Shown: in pieces, positions 15,661 to 23,458 of the stretch
Layout of the letters: each line of letters begins with the position of its first letter
Numbering within the stretch: position 1 is the stretch's first letter
DNA from: Bacillota bacterium
Lineage (GTDB): Bacteria; Bacillota; Clostridia; Oscillospirales; Ruminococcaceae
DNA: 30,782 nt
Assembly (NCBI GenBank): GCA_023429685.1
Contig: JAEZDF010000015.1
Coordinates: 1-30,782 of the forward strand
Direction of reading: 5' to 3'
Program-made: the position numbers and the translations under genes
Notes under the pieces: model-generated
What the model saw: only the letters and a program-made list of their open reading frames with translations
What the model was told of the DNA's origin: nothing
Database searches by the model: none

Positions 15661-15746
15661 AGATAATTAACAGGTAGCATAGGCTAAAAAAGGCTGCCCC
15701 TGTGTACGAAAAACAATGCAAAAGCTATCTTGATGGAGGAATGAAA

Positions 15747-16016
15747 ATGCGTGCGGTAATTACGGTAATCGGCAAAGATATGGTAGGTATTCTCGCTAAG
15801 ATCAGCACGGTTTGTGCCCAGTGCAACGTCAATGTTTCAGATGTAACCCAGTCGGTACTGCAGGATATGTTCGCGATGATTATGATGGTAGATATCTCAA
15901 AGCTTACCATCGGGTTTTCGGAGTTTTCCGACCGTTTGGGCGAGCAAGGGAAAGAGATGGGTCTTAGCATCCACTGCATGCACGAGGACATCTTTAATTC
16001 CATGCACCGCATCTAG
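15747..16016 (+). CDS. ACT-domain protein (UPF0237 type)
   Basis: The 89-residue protein consists of a single ACT domain. MRAVITVIGKDMVGILAKIST has the beta-alpha start with the ligand-loop residues GxDxxGIxA. NVNVSDVTQSVLQDMFAMIMMVDIS supplies the following strands. ACT domains bind amino acids or similar small ligands and regulate partner proteins. Two ATGs occur close together. The second, at 15747, has GGAGG at 7-nt spacing and is preferred over 15741, which is too close. The gene is followed after 71 nt by the PFL/DUF711 gene. This pair is conserved across many bacteria and archaea, suggesting that the ACT protein regulates or complexes with it. The ligand is unknown. Confidence 0.92.
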   Translation: MRAVITVIGKDMVGILAKISTVCAQCNVNVSDVTQSVLQDMFAMIMMVDISKLTIGFSEFSDRLGEQGKEMGLSIHCMHEDIFNSMHRI

Positions 16017-16087
16017 CTTATAAAATGGGGAAAGGGACTTCACCCGTCTGTGTTTGGGATAAGGGTGAGCTTGGAGGATAATCACCG

Positions 16088-17446
16088 ATGATTAATGTAA
16101 GCGATATACTCGAAACCATTAGTATGATACAGGATGAAAACCTTGATATCCGCACCATTACGATGGGCATTTCGCTGCTGGAATGCTGCGACAGCGATAT
16201 CGACCGTGCGTGTGAAAAGGTTTATGACAAGATAACCAAAAAGGCACAGCACCTAGTAAAAACAGGCGACGATATTGAGAAGGCATACGGCATACCTGTA
16301 ATCAATAAGCGCATAGCGGTCACCCCTATCTCGATGCTGCTGGCAAGCAGCAAGGGCGACCCCGTGAAGTATGCGCTGACTCTGGAACGCGCTGCCAAGG
16401 AGTGCGGTGTAAACCTGATTGGCGGCTATTCCGCGCTGGTTCACAAGGGCTTTTCGGCTGGGGATATGGAGCTGATTCTGTCTATCCCCGAGGCGCTCAA
16501 GCAAACCAGCCGCGTGTGCTCATCGGTTAACATCGGCTCGACCAAAAGCGGCATTAACATGGATGCCGTCAAACTGATGGGACGCATCGTAAAACAGAGC
16601 GCGGAGCTGACCGCAGACCGTCAGTGCGTGGGCGCGACCAAGCTGGTTGTGTTCTGTAACGCGCCGGAGGATAACCCCTTTATGGCGGGTGCTTTTCATG
16701 GCGTAGGCGAGCCGGACTGCGTAATTAACGTCGGCGTTTCGGGCCCCGGTGTGGTTCGCTGTGCGCTTGCAAAGGCAGACAAAAGCCTTGACATCACCGC
16801 TGTTGCGGATATTGTGAAAAAGACGGCGTTTAAGATTACCCGCATGGGGCAGCTCGTTGCCTATGAGGCATCTCGCCGTCTTGATATGCCGTTTGGTATT
16901 GTGGACCTCTCGCTTGCGCCCACCCCAGCGGTCGGCGATTCGGTTGCCCACATCTTAGAGGAGATGGGACTTGCGCAATGTGGATGCTGCGGCACCACGG
17001 CGGCTCTTGCCCTGCTAAACGACGCGGTGAAAAAGGGCGGCGTGATGGCTTCGTCCCATGTAGGCGGGCTTTCGGGCGCGTTTATCCCCGTTTCGGAGGA
17101 TGCAGGCATGATTAACGCCGCGATAAGCGGTGTGCTTACCCTTGAAAAACTTGAGGCCATGACCGCGGTATGCTCTGTGGGTCTTGATATGATTGCCATC
17201 CCCGGTGATACACCCGATGAAGTCATCAGCGCGATTATCGCGGATGAGGCGGCGATTGGCATGGTGAACTCCAAGACGACGGCGGTGCGCATTATTCCCG
17301 CCATCGGGCTGAAGGAGGGCGACATGCTGGAATGGGGCGGGCTGTTCGGCTCTGCACCCGTTATGCACGTCAACACCACCTCCCCTGCTGTGTTTATTAA
17401 CCGAGGCGGACGCATTCCTGCCCCTCTTCAAAGCCTAAAGAATTAA
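16088..17446 (+). CDS. PFL-family (DUF711/UPF0210) protein of unknown function
   Basis: The 452-residue soluble protein belongs to the DUF711/UPF0210 family, distantly related in fold to pyruvate formate-lyase-like glycyl radical enzymes, hence the PFL label. Seen blocks include ENLDIRTITMGISLLECCDSD, NKRIAVTPISMLLAS, NIGSTKSGINMDAVK, VGVSGPGVVRCAL, DLSLAPTPAVGDSVAHILEEMGL and the C-terminal FINRGGRIPAPLQSLKN. I see no typical glycyl-radical loop (RVxGY), so a radical mechanism is not supported. GGAGG precedes the ATG by 10 nt. It pairs with the ACT gene upstream, and the length is normal for the family. No reaction is established for the family, as far as I know. Confidence 0.93.
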   Translation: MINVSDILETISMIQDENLDIRTITMGISLLECCDSDIDRACEKVYDKITKKAQHLVKTGDDIEKAYGIPVINKRIAVTPISMLLASSKGDPVKYALTLERAAKECGVNLIGGYSALVHKGFSAGDMELILSIPEALKQTSRVCSSVNIGSTKSGINMDAVKLMGRIVKQSAELTADRQCVGATKLVVFCNAPEDNPFMAGAFHGVGEPDCVINVGVSGPGVVRCALAKADKSLDITAVADIVKKTAFKITRMGQLVAYEASRRLDMPFGIVDLSLAPTPAVGDSVAHILEEMGLAQCGCCGTTAALALLNDAVKKGGVMASSHVGGLSGAFIPVSEDAGMINAAISGVLTLEKLEAMTAVCSVGLDMIAIPGDTPDEVISAIIADEAAIGMVNSKTTAVRIIPAIGLKEGDMLEWGGLFGSAPVMHVNTTSPAVFINRGGRIPAPLQSLKN

Positions 17447-17495
17447 CTGGTAAAGTGCATCAGTTGTGGCTGTGCAATTAAGGAGTAAAGCAGAA

Positions 17496-18266
17496 ATGAC
17501 AACAATAAAAAAATACTCGGTTATTGTTTTTGTTGCATTTACAATGATACTTAGCGGTTTATTGCTTCTTTTGCAGCTGTCAATCCCATCGACACAAGGC
17601 TACTCTATATCATTTCCCCAATTTGCGCCCGGGCTTGTTGCGGTACCTTTGCTTTTGCTGTTGGGCGACCAGGCAGGTCTCGCCGCAATGCTTGGGCACA
17701 TACATCTGAAAGGACTTGCAACTACCCTTATTTTAGCTTTCGTCTTAATCGGTGCAAGTGCGCTGGTTTTAACTTTACTTCATATTCCCTTTCGACCTTG
17801 GTCAGGAAATTTGAGTTTTTACGGGATAAACCTGTTGTTCATTCTGCTCGGCTGTCTTGGCGAAGAGATCGGCTGGCGTGGGTTTATGCTGCCGAAGCTG
17901 CAAAAGAGGTTTTCCCCTTTTGTGAGTGCTGTTATTGTTGGCGCGGTTTGGGGCGTTTGGCACCTGAATTTCTCGTTTGGTTTTTGGGGATTTCTTTTCT
18001 ATACGATTACGGTTATCGAGCTTTCCATTTTGTTTACATGGCTATATCATAAATCCGGCGGTAGTGTGCTGTTAATGGGGTTGCTGCATTTCTTTATTAA
18101 CCTGTTTTCTCATGTTTTGCTTTGGGAGCGATTTGGTCTTCTGTTGTATGTCGCTCAGACTCTAATTTTCGGGTTGATATGCTGCGCACTCGTAATACGT
18201 AACAAACCGATGTTTTTTTATAAAGCATCAAATGCATCATCCCATTCTTCAAAAGTAATATTTTGA
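17496..18266 (+). CDS. CPBP-family intramembrane glutamic endopeptidase homologue
   Basis: The 256-residue membrane protein has about seven hydrophobic segments and the CPBP (Abi/Rce1-like) motifs. EEIGWRGF has E123, E124 and R128; GAVWGVWHL has H156; HFFINL has H198 and N202. All the catalytic residues appear intact, so it may be an active intramembrane protease, but the substrate is unknown. Relatives serve in prenyl-protein processing, bacteriocin self-immunity or peptide maturation; no bacteriocin gene is nearby. I chose ATG 17496 with AAGGAG about 10-11 nt upstream; an upstream GTG at 17466 is in frame. It follows the PFL gene by 49 nt without a visible terminator and may share its transcript. 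Confidence 0.88.
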   Translation: MTTIKKYSVIVFVAFTMILSGLLLLLQLSIPSTQGYSISFPQFAPGLVAVPLLLLLGDQAGLAAMLGHIHLKGLATTLILAFVLIGASALVLTLLHIPFRPWSGNLSFYGINLLFILLGCLGEEIGWRGFMLPKLQKRFSPFVSAVIVGAVWGVWHLNFSFGFWGFLFYTITVIELSILFTWLYHKSGGSVLLMGLLHFFINLFSHVLLWERFGLLLYVAQTLIFGLICCALVIRNKPMFFYKASNASSHSSKVIF

Positions 18267-18300
18267 GCCTAATTGATTTTCAGCATTGGAGGACAACAAT

Positions 18301-18909
18301 TTGAATCGCAGAATTGGTATCTGGGCATCAATCGGTGCCGCTATCATGGTGGCCCTGTTTGCACTATCTATGGTGTTTTCTTTCATGTCCATTTCCTATG
18401 CGACGAGCTTTCTATTCTCGTGGTGTTATCTGCTTATGACCTGCGCATTCTTTGTTTGGGCACCTAAGGAGCGGCGCGTTGCGGCTGTTGCGGGCATCGC
18501 GTTTGCGTGTGTGTATGTGACGTTGATTGGGCTTGTTTACTTTACCCAGCTTACCGCTGTTCTGTACCAGACCGAAAGCGCCGATGTCCTGCTCGCGCTT
18601 ACCTATGAGCCCGGTCGTTGGTTTTTTGCCATTGACCTGCTTGGCTACGCTTTTCTTTCTCTCTCCGCTTTGTTTGTGGGGCTTACGCTTGTGCCTAAAA
18701 ACAAGGTGGACAAATGGCTAAAGGCACTTTTGCTGATACACGGGCTGTATGCCCCCGCGTGTATCCTCATGCCGATGTTCAATGTATTTCGCGTGGATGC
18801 CTCCGGCGCAAGCGATATGAGCGGCGTAATAGCACTGATGGGTTGGTGTATTCATTTTATCCCGATTGCGGTGCTAAGCGCCCTGCACATGAAAAACTTA
18901 GACAACTAG
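18301..18909 (+). CDS. Multi-pass membrane protein of unknown function
   Basis: The roughly 202-residue protein has about six hydrophobic segments, starting NRRIGIWASIGAAIMVALFA, and short polar loops such as APKERRV and PKNKVDKW. A DASGASDMSG loop precedes the last helix, and the end is charged (HMKNLDN). I do not recognise the family; it resembles small uncharacterised membrane proteins of Clostridia. A TTG at 18301 with GGAGG 8 nt upstream is the best start. An in-frame TTG at 18286 would put the ribosome binding site inside the gene. It lies 34 nt after the CPBP gene and ends before a strong bidirectional terminator. Confidence 0.75.
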   Translation: MNRRIGIWASIGAAIMVALFALSMVFSFMSISYATSFLFSWCYLLMTCAFFVWAPKERRVAAVAGIAFACVYVTLIGLVYFTQLTAVLYQTESADVLLALTYEPGRWFFAIDLLGYAFLSLSALFVGLTLVPKNKVDKWLKALLLIHGLYAPACILMPMFNVFRVDASGASDMSGVIALMGWCIHFIPIAVLSALHMKNLDN

Positions 18910-18930
18910 CTACCTTTTTATACCTGTAAT

Positions 18931-18977
18931 AAAAGCAAGCGACCCGGGACTGTTACGCCCACGGGTCGCTTGCTTTT
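18931..18977. terminator. bidirectional terminator between the membrane gene and iscU
   Basis: A perfect 16-bp inverted repeat (18931-18946 with 18962-18977) has a U-run on both strands from its AAAA/TTTT ends. It lies between convergent genes (stops at 18909 and 19000) and can end both transcripts. Confidence 0.9.
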
Positions 18978-18999
18978 ATGTTTGTGTTTTAATCAATAA

Positions 19000-19449
19000 T
19001 TAGTGGCAGCTGCAGCTGTCGTCGCCGTGATGGCACGCGTCGCAATCGCCGATGTGCCCGACAATGGGGGTCGGGTCAATGCCCTGACGGGTGTAGTAAT
19101 CCGCCACCGCCGCCTTGATTGCCTGCTCCGCCAGCACTGAGCAGTGTACCTTAACAGGGGGCAGACCATCCAGCGCCTCCATGACCGCGCGATTGGTCAG
19201 CTTTAGCGCATCATCGATGGTGCCGCCTTTGATTAGCTCGGTTGCCATCGAACTTGTGGCAATCGCAGCACCACAGCCAAAGGTCTTAAACTTAACGTCT
19301 TTGATGACGCCTGCTTCAATCTTTAGGTACATCTTCATAATATCGCCGCATTTTGCGTTACCGACCTCTCCAACGCCGTTTGCGTCGGCAAGTTCGCCCA
19401 CATTGCGCGGACTAGAGAAATGTTCCATTACTTTATCGCTGTATAGCAT
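19000..19449 (-). CDS. iscU: IscU/NifU-type Fe-S cluster assembly scaffold
   Basis: This protein builds Fe-S clusters on three conserved cysteines using sulfur from the cysteine desulfurase encoded upstream. C34 (NAKCGD, with D36), C59 (FGCGAAIATSS) and C103 (KVHCSVLAEQAI) are all present in the IscU pattern. The 149-residue length exceeds the typical 125-130 because of a tail, CDACHHGDDSCSCH, with four cysteines and three histidines. The tail's function is unknown; metal binding is plausible. GGAGG five nt before ATG 19449 sets the start. The gap to nifS is 50 nt. Confidence 0.95.
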   Translation of the reverse strand: MLYSDKVMEHFSSPRNVGELADANGVGEVGNAKCGDIMKMYLKIEAGVIKDVKFKTFGCGAAIATSSMATELIKGGTIDDALKLTNRAVMEALDGLPPVKVHCSVLAEQAIKAAVADYYTRQGIDPTPIVGHIGDCDACHHGDDSCSCH

Positions 19450-19499
19450 AGTTACCTCCATCTCGCCGCCATGCGGCATGCAAATCATTTTTTATATTC

Positions 19500-20699
19500 T
19501 TACCGGTTTCTTTCGCTCTGCATACGCTCCCACAGCGGGGACATCGCGCGCAGGCGTTCCACAATGGGGGGCACCGTTTTGCAGATATAATCTACCTCTT
19601 GTTCCGTGGTCAGCTCACCGAGCGAAAGACGCAGCGAGCCGTGGGCAACCTCATGCTTGAGCCCGAGCGCAAGCAGTACATGGCTTGGGTCAAGCGAGCC
19701 GGAGGTACATGCCGAGCCGGACGAAGCGGCAATGCCGTTCATGTCAAGCATCAAAAGAAGCGATTCGCCCTCAATGCCCTCCACCGAGATATTCACGTTG
19801 CCGCACAGCCGTTTTTCGCGGTCTCCGTTTAGGCGGGTGCAGTCTATTTTAAGCAGCTCGTCGATTAAGCGGTCGCGCAATTTGGTAACCGCCGCAACCT
19901 TGCCGTCTATATCCGCCGTTGCAAGCTCCACCGCCTTGGCAAGCCCGACAATACCCGCAAGGTTTTCGGTTCCCGCGCGTTTGCCGCGCTCCTGCTGTCC
20001 GCCGTCAATCAGGTTGGGTAACGCGATCCCTTTTCGGCAGTACAGTACACCGACGCCCTTGGGACCGTGTATCTTATGTGCCGACATCGACATCAAATCG
20101 ATGTTCTGCTCGACTACGTCAATCTTTACATTGCCTACCGCCTGTACCGCGTCGGTATGAAACAACACCTTCGCTTCGTGGCAGATTGCGCCAATCTCCG
20201 ATATGGGCTGAATGGTGCCGATTTCGTTGTTTGCGTACATGATGGTGACCAGCGCCGTATCGGGGCGGATTGCCTGTTTGACGGCGGTGGGGTCCACGAC
20301 GCCATTCTCCCCTACGGGAAGATAGGTAACCTCAAACCCCTCTTTTTCAAGCGTCTGCATCGCATGCAGCACCGCGTGGTGCTCGAACACCGTGGTAATC
20401 AGGTGTTTTTTCCCGCGCTTGCTTAGCGTGTGCGCTACACCCTTGATTGCCCAGTTATCCGATTCTGAGCCGCCTGAGGTAAAGAATATCTCCTGCGGCT
20501 GTGCGCCGAATGCGGCGGCAACCGAAGCGCGCGCCTTTTCAAGCGCAACCTTTGCCTGCCTCCCCAACGAATAGATGCTGGATGCGTTGCCGTACTGCTC
20601 TGTATAAAAAGGCAGCATTGCCTCTAATACCGCGTCGGACAGCTTCGTGGTTGCGGCATTGTCTGCATATACGAAAGTCTTGTTGTTTGTATCGCTCAT
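19500..20699 (-). CDS. nifS: Cysteine desulfurase (NifS/IscS class)
   Basis: The enzyme is a PLP-dependent desulfurase that strips sulfur from cysteine as an enzyme persulfide and passes it to IscU for Fe-S cluster assembly. In the 399-residue protein the PLP lysine K209 is in MSAHKIHGPKG. The catalytic cysteine C331 lies in SSGSACTSG on the long mobile loop, which marks the class I (NifS/IscS) type. EHHAVLHAM supplies the PLP-stacking histidine. The N-terminus FVYADNAATTKL is typical. I chose ATG 20699 with GGTGA upstream; the open frame extends to 20708. The pair nifS-iscU is common in Clostridia; no cysteine or Fe-S regulator lies nearby. Confidence 0.96.
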   Translation of the reverse strand: MSDTNNKTFVYADNAATTKLSDAVLEAMLPFYTEQYGNASSIYSLGRQAKVALEKARASVAAAFGAQPQEIFFTSGGSESDNWAIKGVAHTLSKRGKKHLITTVFEHHAVLHAMQTLEKEGFEVTYLPVGENGVVDPTAVKQAIRPDTALVTIMYANNEIGTIQPISEIGAICHEAKVLFHTDAVQAVGNVKIDVVEQNIDLMSMSAHKIHGPKGVGVLYCRKGIALPNLIDGGQQERGKRAGTENLAGIVGLAKAVELATADIDGKVAAVTKLRDRLIDELLKIDCTRLNGDREKRLCGNVNISVEGIEGESLLLMLDMNGIAASSGSACTSGSLDPSHVLLALGLKHEVAHGSLRLSLGELTTEQEVDYICKTVPPIVERLRAMSPLWERMQSERNR

Positions 20700-20796
20700 T
20701 GATTTCACCCATGCCTTTCCGGATGCGTCAAAGCGGTATCCGTCTTAATGCTCCATCTTACCACCGCAATGCCTGCTATAGTAATCTGATAGTTAT

Positions 20797-20825
20797 AATA
20801 TATACCTTTCTAGTAGAATTTTCAA
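20797..20825 (-). promoter_or_regulatory. nifS-iscU promoter
   Basis: On the minus strand TTGAAA (20820-20825) and TATATT (20797-20802) are separated by 17 nt, leaving a leader of about 90 nt. The leader contains no riboswitch that I recognise. Confidence 0.5.
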
Positions 20826-20957
20826 GGGTTATGTTAAAAAAATCTCAATTTCTTAGTAAAATCGCAGTGATGAAAAGTAAAACAAATAGAACAGACCGTA
20901 TTAGTCTAACCGTTTCATGCAAAATTCACAACATGGGCAGCAATATAAAAATACGGA

Positions 20958-21419
20958 CTATCCGTTTTTATAGCGCTCCGCCTGCTGAACGGCAAGCCGG
21001 TCGCATCGCTCGTTTTCCGGGTGCCCTGCATGCCCCTTGACCCACACGATAGTAACCTGATGCTCTGCAACCAGATTCAGCAGCCGTTCCCACAGGTCGG
21101 GGTTCAGCGCGGGCTCGTTGCCGCTGCGCTTCCAACCGCGCTGCCGCCACTTTTCCGCCCAGCCCTTTGTAATGGCATCCGCAACATATTTTGAATCGGT
21201 ATACAGGGTAACGTCACAGCGTTCCTTCAGTGCCGCTAGGCCCTCAATCGCCGCCATCAGCTCCATACGGTTGTTGGTGGTATTCGCTTCCCCTCCCGAA
21301 AGCTCCTTCTCTCGTCCTTCGTACCGCAGGATGGTGCCGTAACCTCCCGGACCTGGGTTGCCGCTGCACGCACCGTCGGTAAAAATCTCAATACGCTTCA
21401 GGTTTTGGTCCAATGTCAT
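20958..21419 (-). CDS. rnhA: Ribonuclease HI
   Basis: The enzyme cuts the RNA strand of RNA-DNA hybrids. The 153-residue protein has the four catalytic acids D15 (FTDGACSGNPGPGGYG), E53 (NNRMELMA), D75 (YTDSKYV) and D139 (NERCDRLA). The basic handle region WAEKWRQRGWKR is present, as in E. coli RNase HI. The track-free start is ambiguous: AAGGAG lies only one nucleotide before ATG 21419, and the in-frame TTG two codons later (21413) has a better spacing. Either gives the same fold. The nearest downstream gene, nifS, lies 258 nt away with its own promoter. Confidence 0.96.
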   Translation of the reverse strand: MTLDQNLKRIEIFTDGACSGNPGPGGYGTILRYEGREKELSGGEANTTNNRMELMAAIEGLAALKERCDVTLYTDSKYVADAITKGWAEKWRQRGWKRSGNEPALNPDLWERLLNLVAEHQVTIVWVKGHAGHPENERCDRLAVQQAERYKNG

Positions 21420-21461
21420 GCTCCTTCCAAGCGTTATTTCTAGTTCATTAAGACAAAGGTT

Positions 21462-21490
21462 ATTATATTACTTTTCTTTGTTTGATACAA
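21462..21490 (-). promoter_or_regulatory. rnhA promoter
   Basis: On the minus strand TTGTAT (21485-21490) and TATAAT (21462-21467) are separated by 17 nt, about 40 nt before the gene. Confidence 0.65.
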
Positions 21491-21586
21491 GCGTTCCGAA
21501 TGACAAAAGCGTAACGTAAATAATCGTCGGTTTGGCGGCATATACTTGGTGAACAGACAACGGTTGTGCAAAGGGGGCTTATGTGG

Positions 21587-22360
21587 ATGAACAACGACTG
21601 CTTTGCCCTGCTTTTATCACTAGCGGCAGGGCTTTGCACGGGGTTTGGCGGTCTGGTCGTTATATCGGCACGACAAAATGCACGAAGACTCTTACCCTTT
21701 TCGCTGGGTTTTGCGGCGGGGGTAATGATTATGGTTTCGCTTGCCGACATCTTGCCGGAATCAGCGGCATTTATCGGACAAAGCGTGCGACCACAGGCGG
21801 CTGGGGTATACGCGCTGCTTGCTATGGTGTTCGGCATCATTTTTGCGGCACTCGGCGCGGGTGCCCTTCCCGAGCAAACCGATTGGATTCGCCCCGTATC
21901 GGCAGCACCGCCGGGGCTTGCGCGGGTGGGGCTGGTAACGATGGTGGCGGTGGTTGCGCACAATATACCAGAGGGCGTTGCAACCTACATGGCCGGCTGC
22001 GGCGAGCGGTCTCTCGGCATCTCAGTCGCGGCGGCAATTGCGCTGCATAACATTCCAGAGGGGATTTCGGTTGCCATCCCCGTTTATTATGCGACAGGCA
22101 GCAAGGGTAAGGGACTGCTGTGCGCCGTCATCTCGGGTCTTGGTGAGCCACTCGGTGCGCTGCTTGCGCTGGTGATTCTCCGCCCCTTTTTAACCAGCCT
22201 GTCTCTTGGTGCAATCCTTGGCATTGTTGCTGGAATTATGCTGTTTGTATCGTTTAACGAGCTGATTCCCTCTGCACTGCGGTACGGTAAAAAAACACCG
22301 ATAGCAGGGATTATGCTGGGGCTGTTGGTCATGGGATTAGGGCTTGCATGGTTCTCGTAA
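21587..22360 (+). CDS. ZIP-family metal transporter (ZupT-like)
   Basis: The 258-residue membrane protein has about eight hydrophobic segments. It carries the metal-coordinating motifs of ZIP transporters on helices IV and V: HNIPEGVATYM (H125, N126, E129) and HNIPEGISVAIP (H154, N155, E158). MVSLADILPESA on helix II is also typical. Members such as E. coli ZupT import zinc and other divalent cations; the substrate here is not determined. I chose ATG 21587, which has AGGGGG about 9 nt upstream, over the ATG at 21581 and a GTG at 21566. The gene stands alone, with a terminator following. Confidence 0.93.
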   Translation: MNNDCFALLLSLAAGLCTGFGGLVVISARQNARRLLPFSLGFAAGVMIMVSLADILPESAAFIGQSVRPQAAGVYALLAMVFGIIFAALGAGALPEQTDWIRPVSAAPPGLARVGLVTMVAVVAHNIPEGVATYMAGCGERSLGISVAAAIALHNIPEGISVAIPVYYATGSKGKGLLCAVISGLGEPLGALLALVILRPFLTSLSLGAILGIVAGIMLFVSFNELIPSALRYGKKTPIAGIMLGLLVMGLGLAWFS

Positions 22361-22368
22361 CAATACAA

Positions 22369-22406
22369 AAAAACGCCCGCTGCTTCTGATTTCGGCGGGC
22401 GTTTTT
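22369..22406. terminator. bidirectional terminator between ZIP gene and dnaC-like gene
   Basis: A 12-bp stem (22369-22380 with 22395-22406) with A/T ends forms terminators on both strands. It lies between convergent stops at 22360 and 22420. Confidence 0.85.
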
Positions 22407-22419
22407 GTCGTTTTTATCG

Positions 22420-23406
22420 CTATCGCACCTTTTTCAGCGAGCGGATGTCGCTGCCAAAGAAGCGCAAGAAGCTATATGAGCCATGGAGTCTTGACAATAC
22501 CTTCTCGGAATAGGCATCCTTCAGCTCCCCGATTGACATATTGGTGCTGATGATGGTGGGGCGTTTGGTAAGCAGGCGGGTATTGATGATGTTATAGGCG
22601 GCGGATACGGTAAACTGGGTGGAGAACTCCGCGCCAAGGTCATCAATAATTAACAAGTCGCAGCCAAGCAAGGATTCTAGCACGTCGTGCTGGCTACTGC
22701 CGCGGGAGAAATGCGCCTGCTCCACCGCACGAAACAGGTTGTTTGCAGCGCCGTATACCACACCGTAGCCTTGATCAATCACCTTTGCAGCAATGGCAAG
22801 GGAAAGGTGGGTTTTGCCTAGTCCTGTTGCACCAAGCATCAGAATATTGGGGGAAGCAAGGGAAAAGGTGTTCGCGTATTTTAAGCAGAAATCGAATATC
22901 TCCGCCATCTTTACACGCGGGACAATCCCGCTCGCCGGTTCAGGCTGTTGCGGGTAGTAGTCGAGCGTAAACTGGGAAAAGCTTGACGGCGCAAGCGGGG
23001 ATTGCTCGTTTAGTCGGCGATACGCCTCGCGCTTTAGCTCCGCTTTCAAGCACTCGCACATCTCGCCATCGGCAAAGCCGCTGTCTTCACATCGCTTACA
23101 GGTATAGGGTACACGCAGGTAATCCTCTGCAAGACCGCAGTCAGAGAAGATCTCTGTGCGGCGTTTTTCAAGGCGGTCGGTCTTTTCTTTGAGCGCGCTG
23201 AGCAGGCTATGCGAATCCGCGTCAGGCGAAAGCAACGCCTTGGAGGTTGCGGCACCGACTAGAATCAGATCCCGCTCTATCCGCTCAAGCTCCGGGATGT
23301 CGGCATACAACTGCTCTCTGCGCCGCTCAGAGATATAGCGCGCGGCCTGCCTGCGCTCGGTCAGCAGCAACCTTACCGCCGTATAAACTTCGCCGGAATA
23401 TCCCAT
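22420..23406 (-). CDS. DnaC/DnaI-like replicative helicase loader ATPase
   Basis: The protein probably loads the replicative helicase during replication initiation. The 328 residues contain a coiled N-terminal region (1-95) and a Cys-rich patch with C103, C106, C117 and C119 (CKRCEDSGFADGEMCEC). The AAA+ domain has Walker A GATGLGKTH at about 192-200 and Walker B LLIIDDLG at about 251-258. It also has sensor 1 IISTNMS and a C-terminal arginine finger region VLSRLHGS. The domain order resembles Firmicutes DnaI/clostridial DnaC. A DnaD-like gene lies 52 nt upstream on the same strand, reinforcing a role in the primosome. The AAGGGG signal is about 11 nt from the ATG. Confidence 0.92.
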   Translation of the reverse strand: MGYSGEVYTAVRLLLTERRQAARYISERRREQLYADIPELERIERDLILVGAATSKALLSPDADSHSLLSALKEKTDRLEKRRTEIFSDCGLAEDYLRVPYTCKRCEDSGFADGEMCECLKAELKREAYRRLNEQSPLAPSSFSQFTLDYYPQQPEPASGIVPRVKMAEIFDFCLKYANTFSLASPNILMLGATGLGKTHLSLAIAAKVIDQGYGVVYGAANNLFRAVEQAHFSRGSSQHDVLESLLGCDLLIIDDLGAEFSTQFTVSAAYNIINTRLLTKRPTIISTNMSIGELKDAYSEKVLSRLHGSYSFLRFFGSDIRSLKKVR

Positions 23407-23458
23407 ACGGTAATCCGCCCCTTCTCGGTTAATTTGAGCCCACTGTCATACGCATGGT

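Larger units (their letters stand above)
15314..15746. other. divergent intergenic region between yceD and the ACT gene
   Basis: This 433-nt stretch has no convincing gene. It holds the yceD-rpmF leader and promoter, a second possible minus-strand promoter at 15533-15561, and the plus-strand promoter of the ACT gene at 15632-15660. A short open frame on the minus strand at about 15530-15721 has no ribosome binding site or family resemblance and crosses the ACT gene leader, so I treat it as chance. The region is markedly AT-rich between 15480 and 15670. Confidence 0.7.

Noticed and set aside
15530..15721. A 63-codon minus-strand open frame in the yceD/ACT intergenic region
   Set aside because: No ribosome binding site, no recognisable family, low-complexity composition, and it runs across the ACT gene leader.
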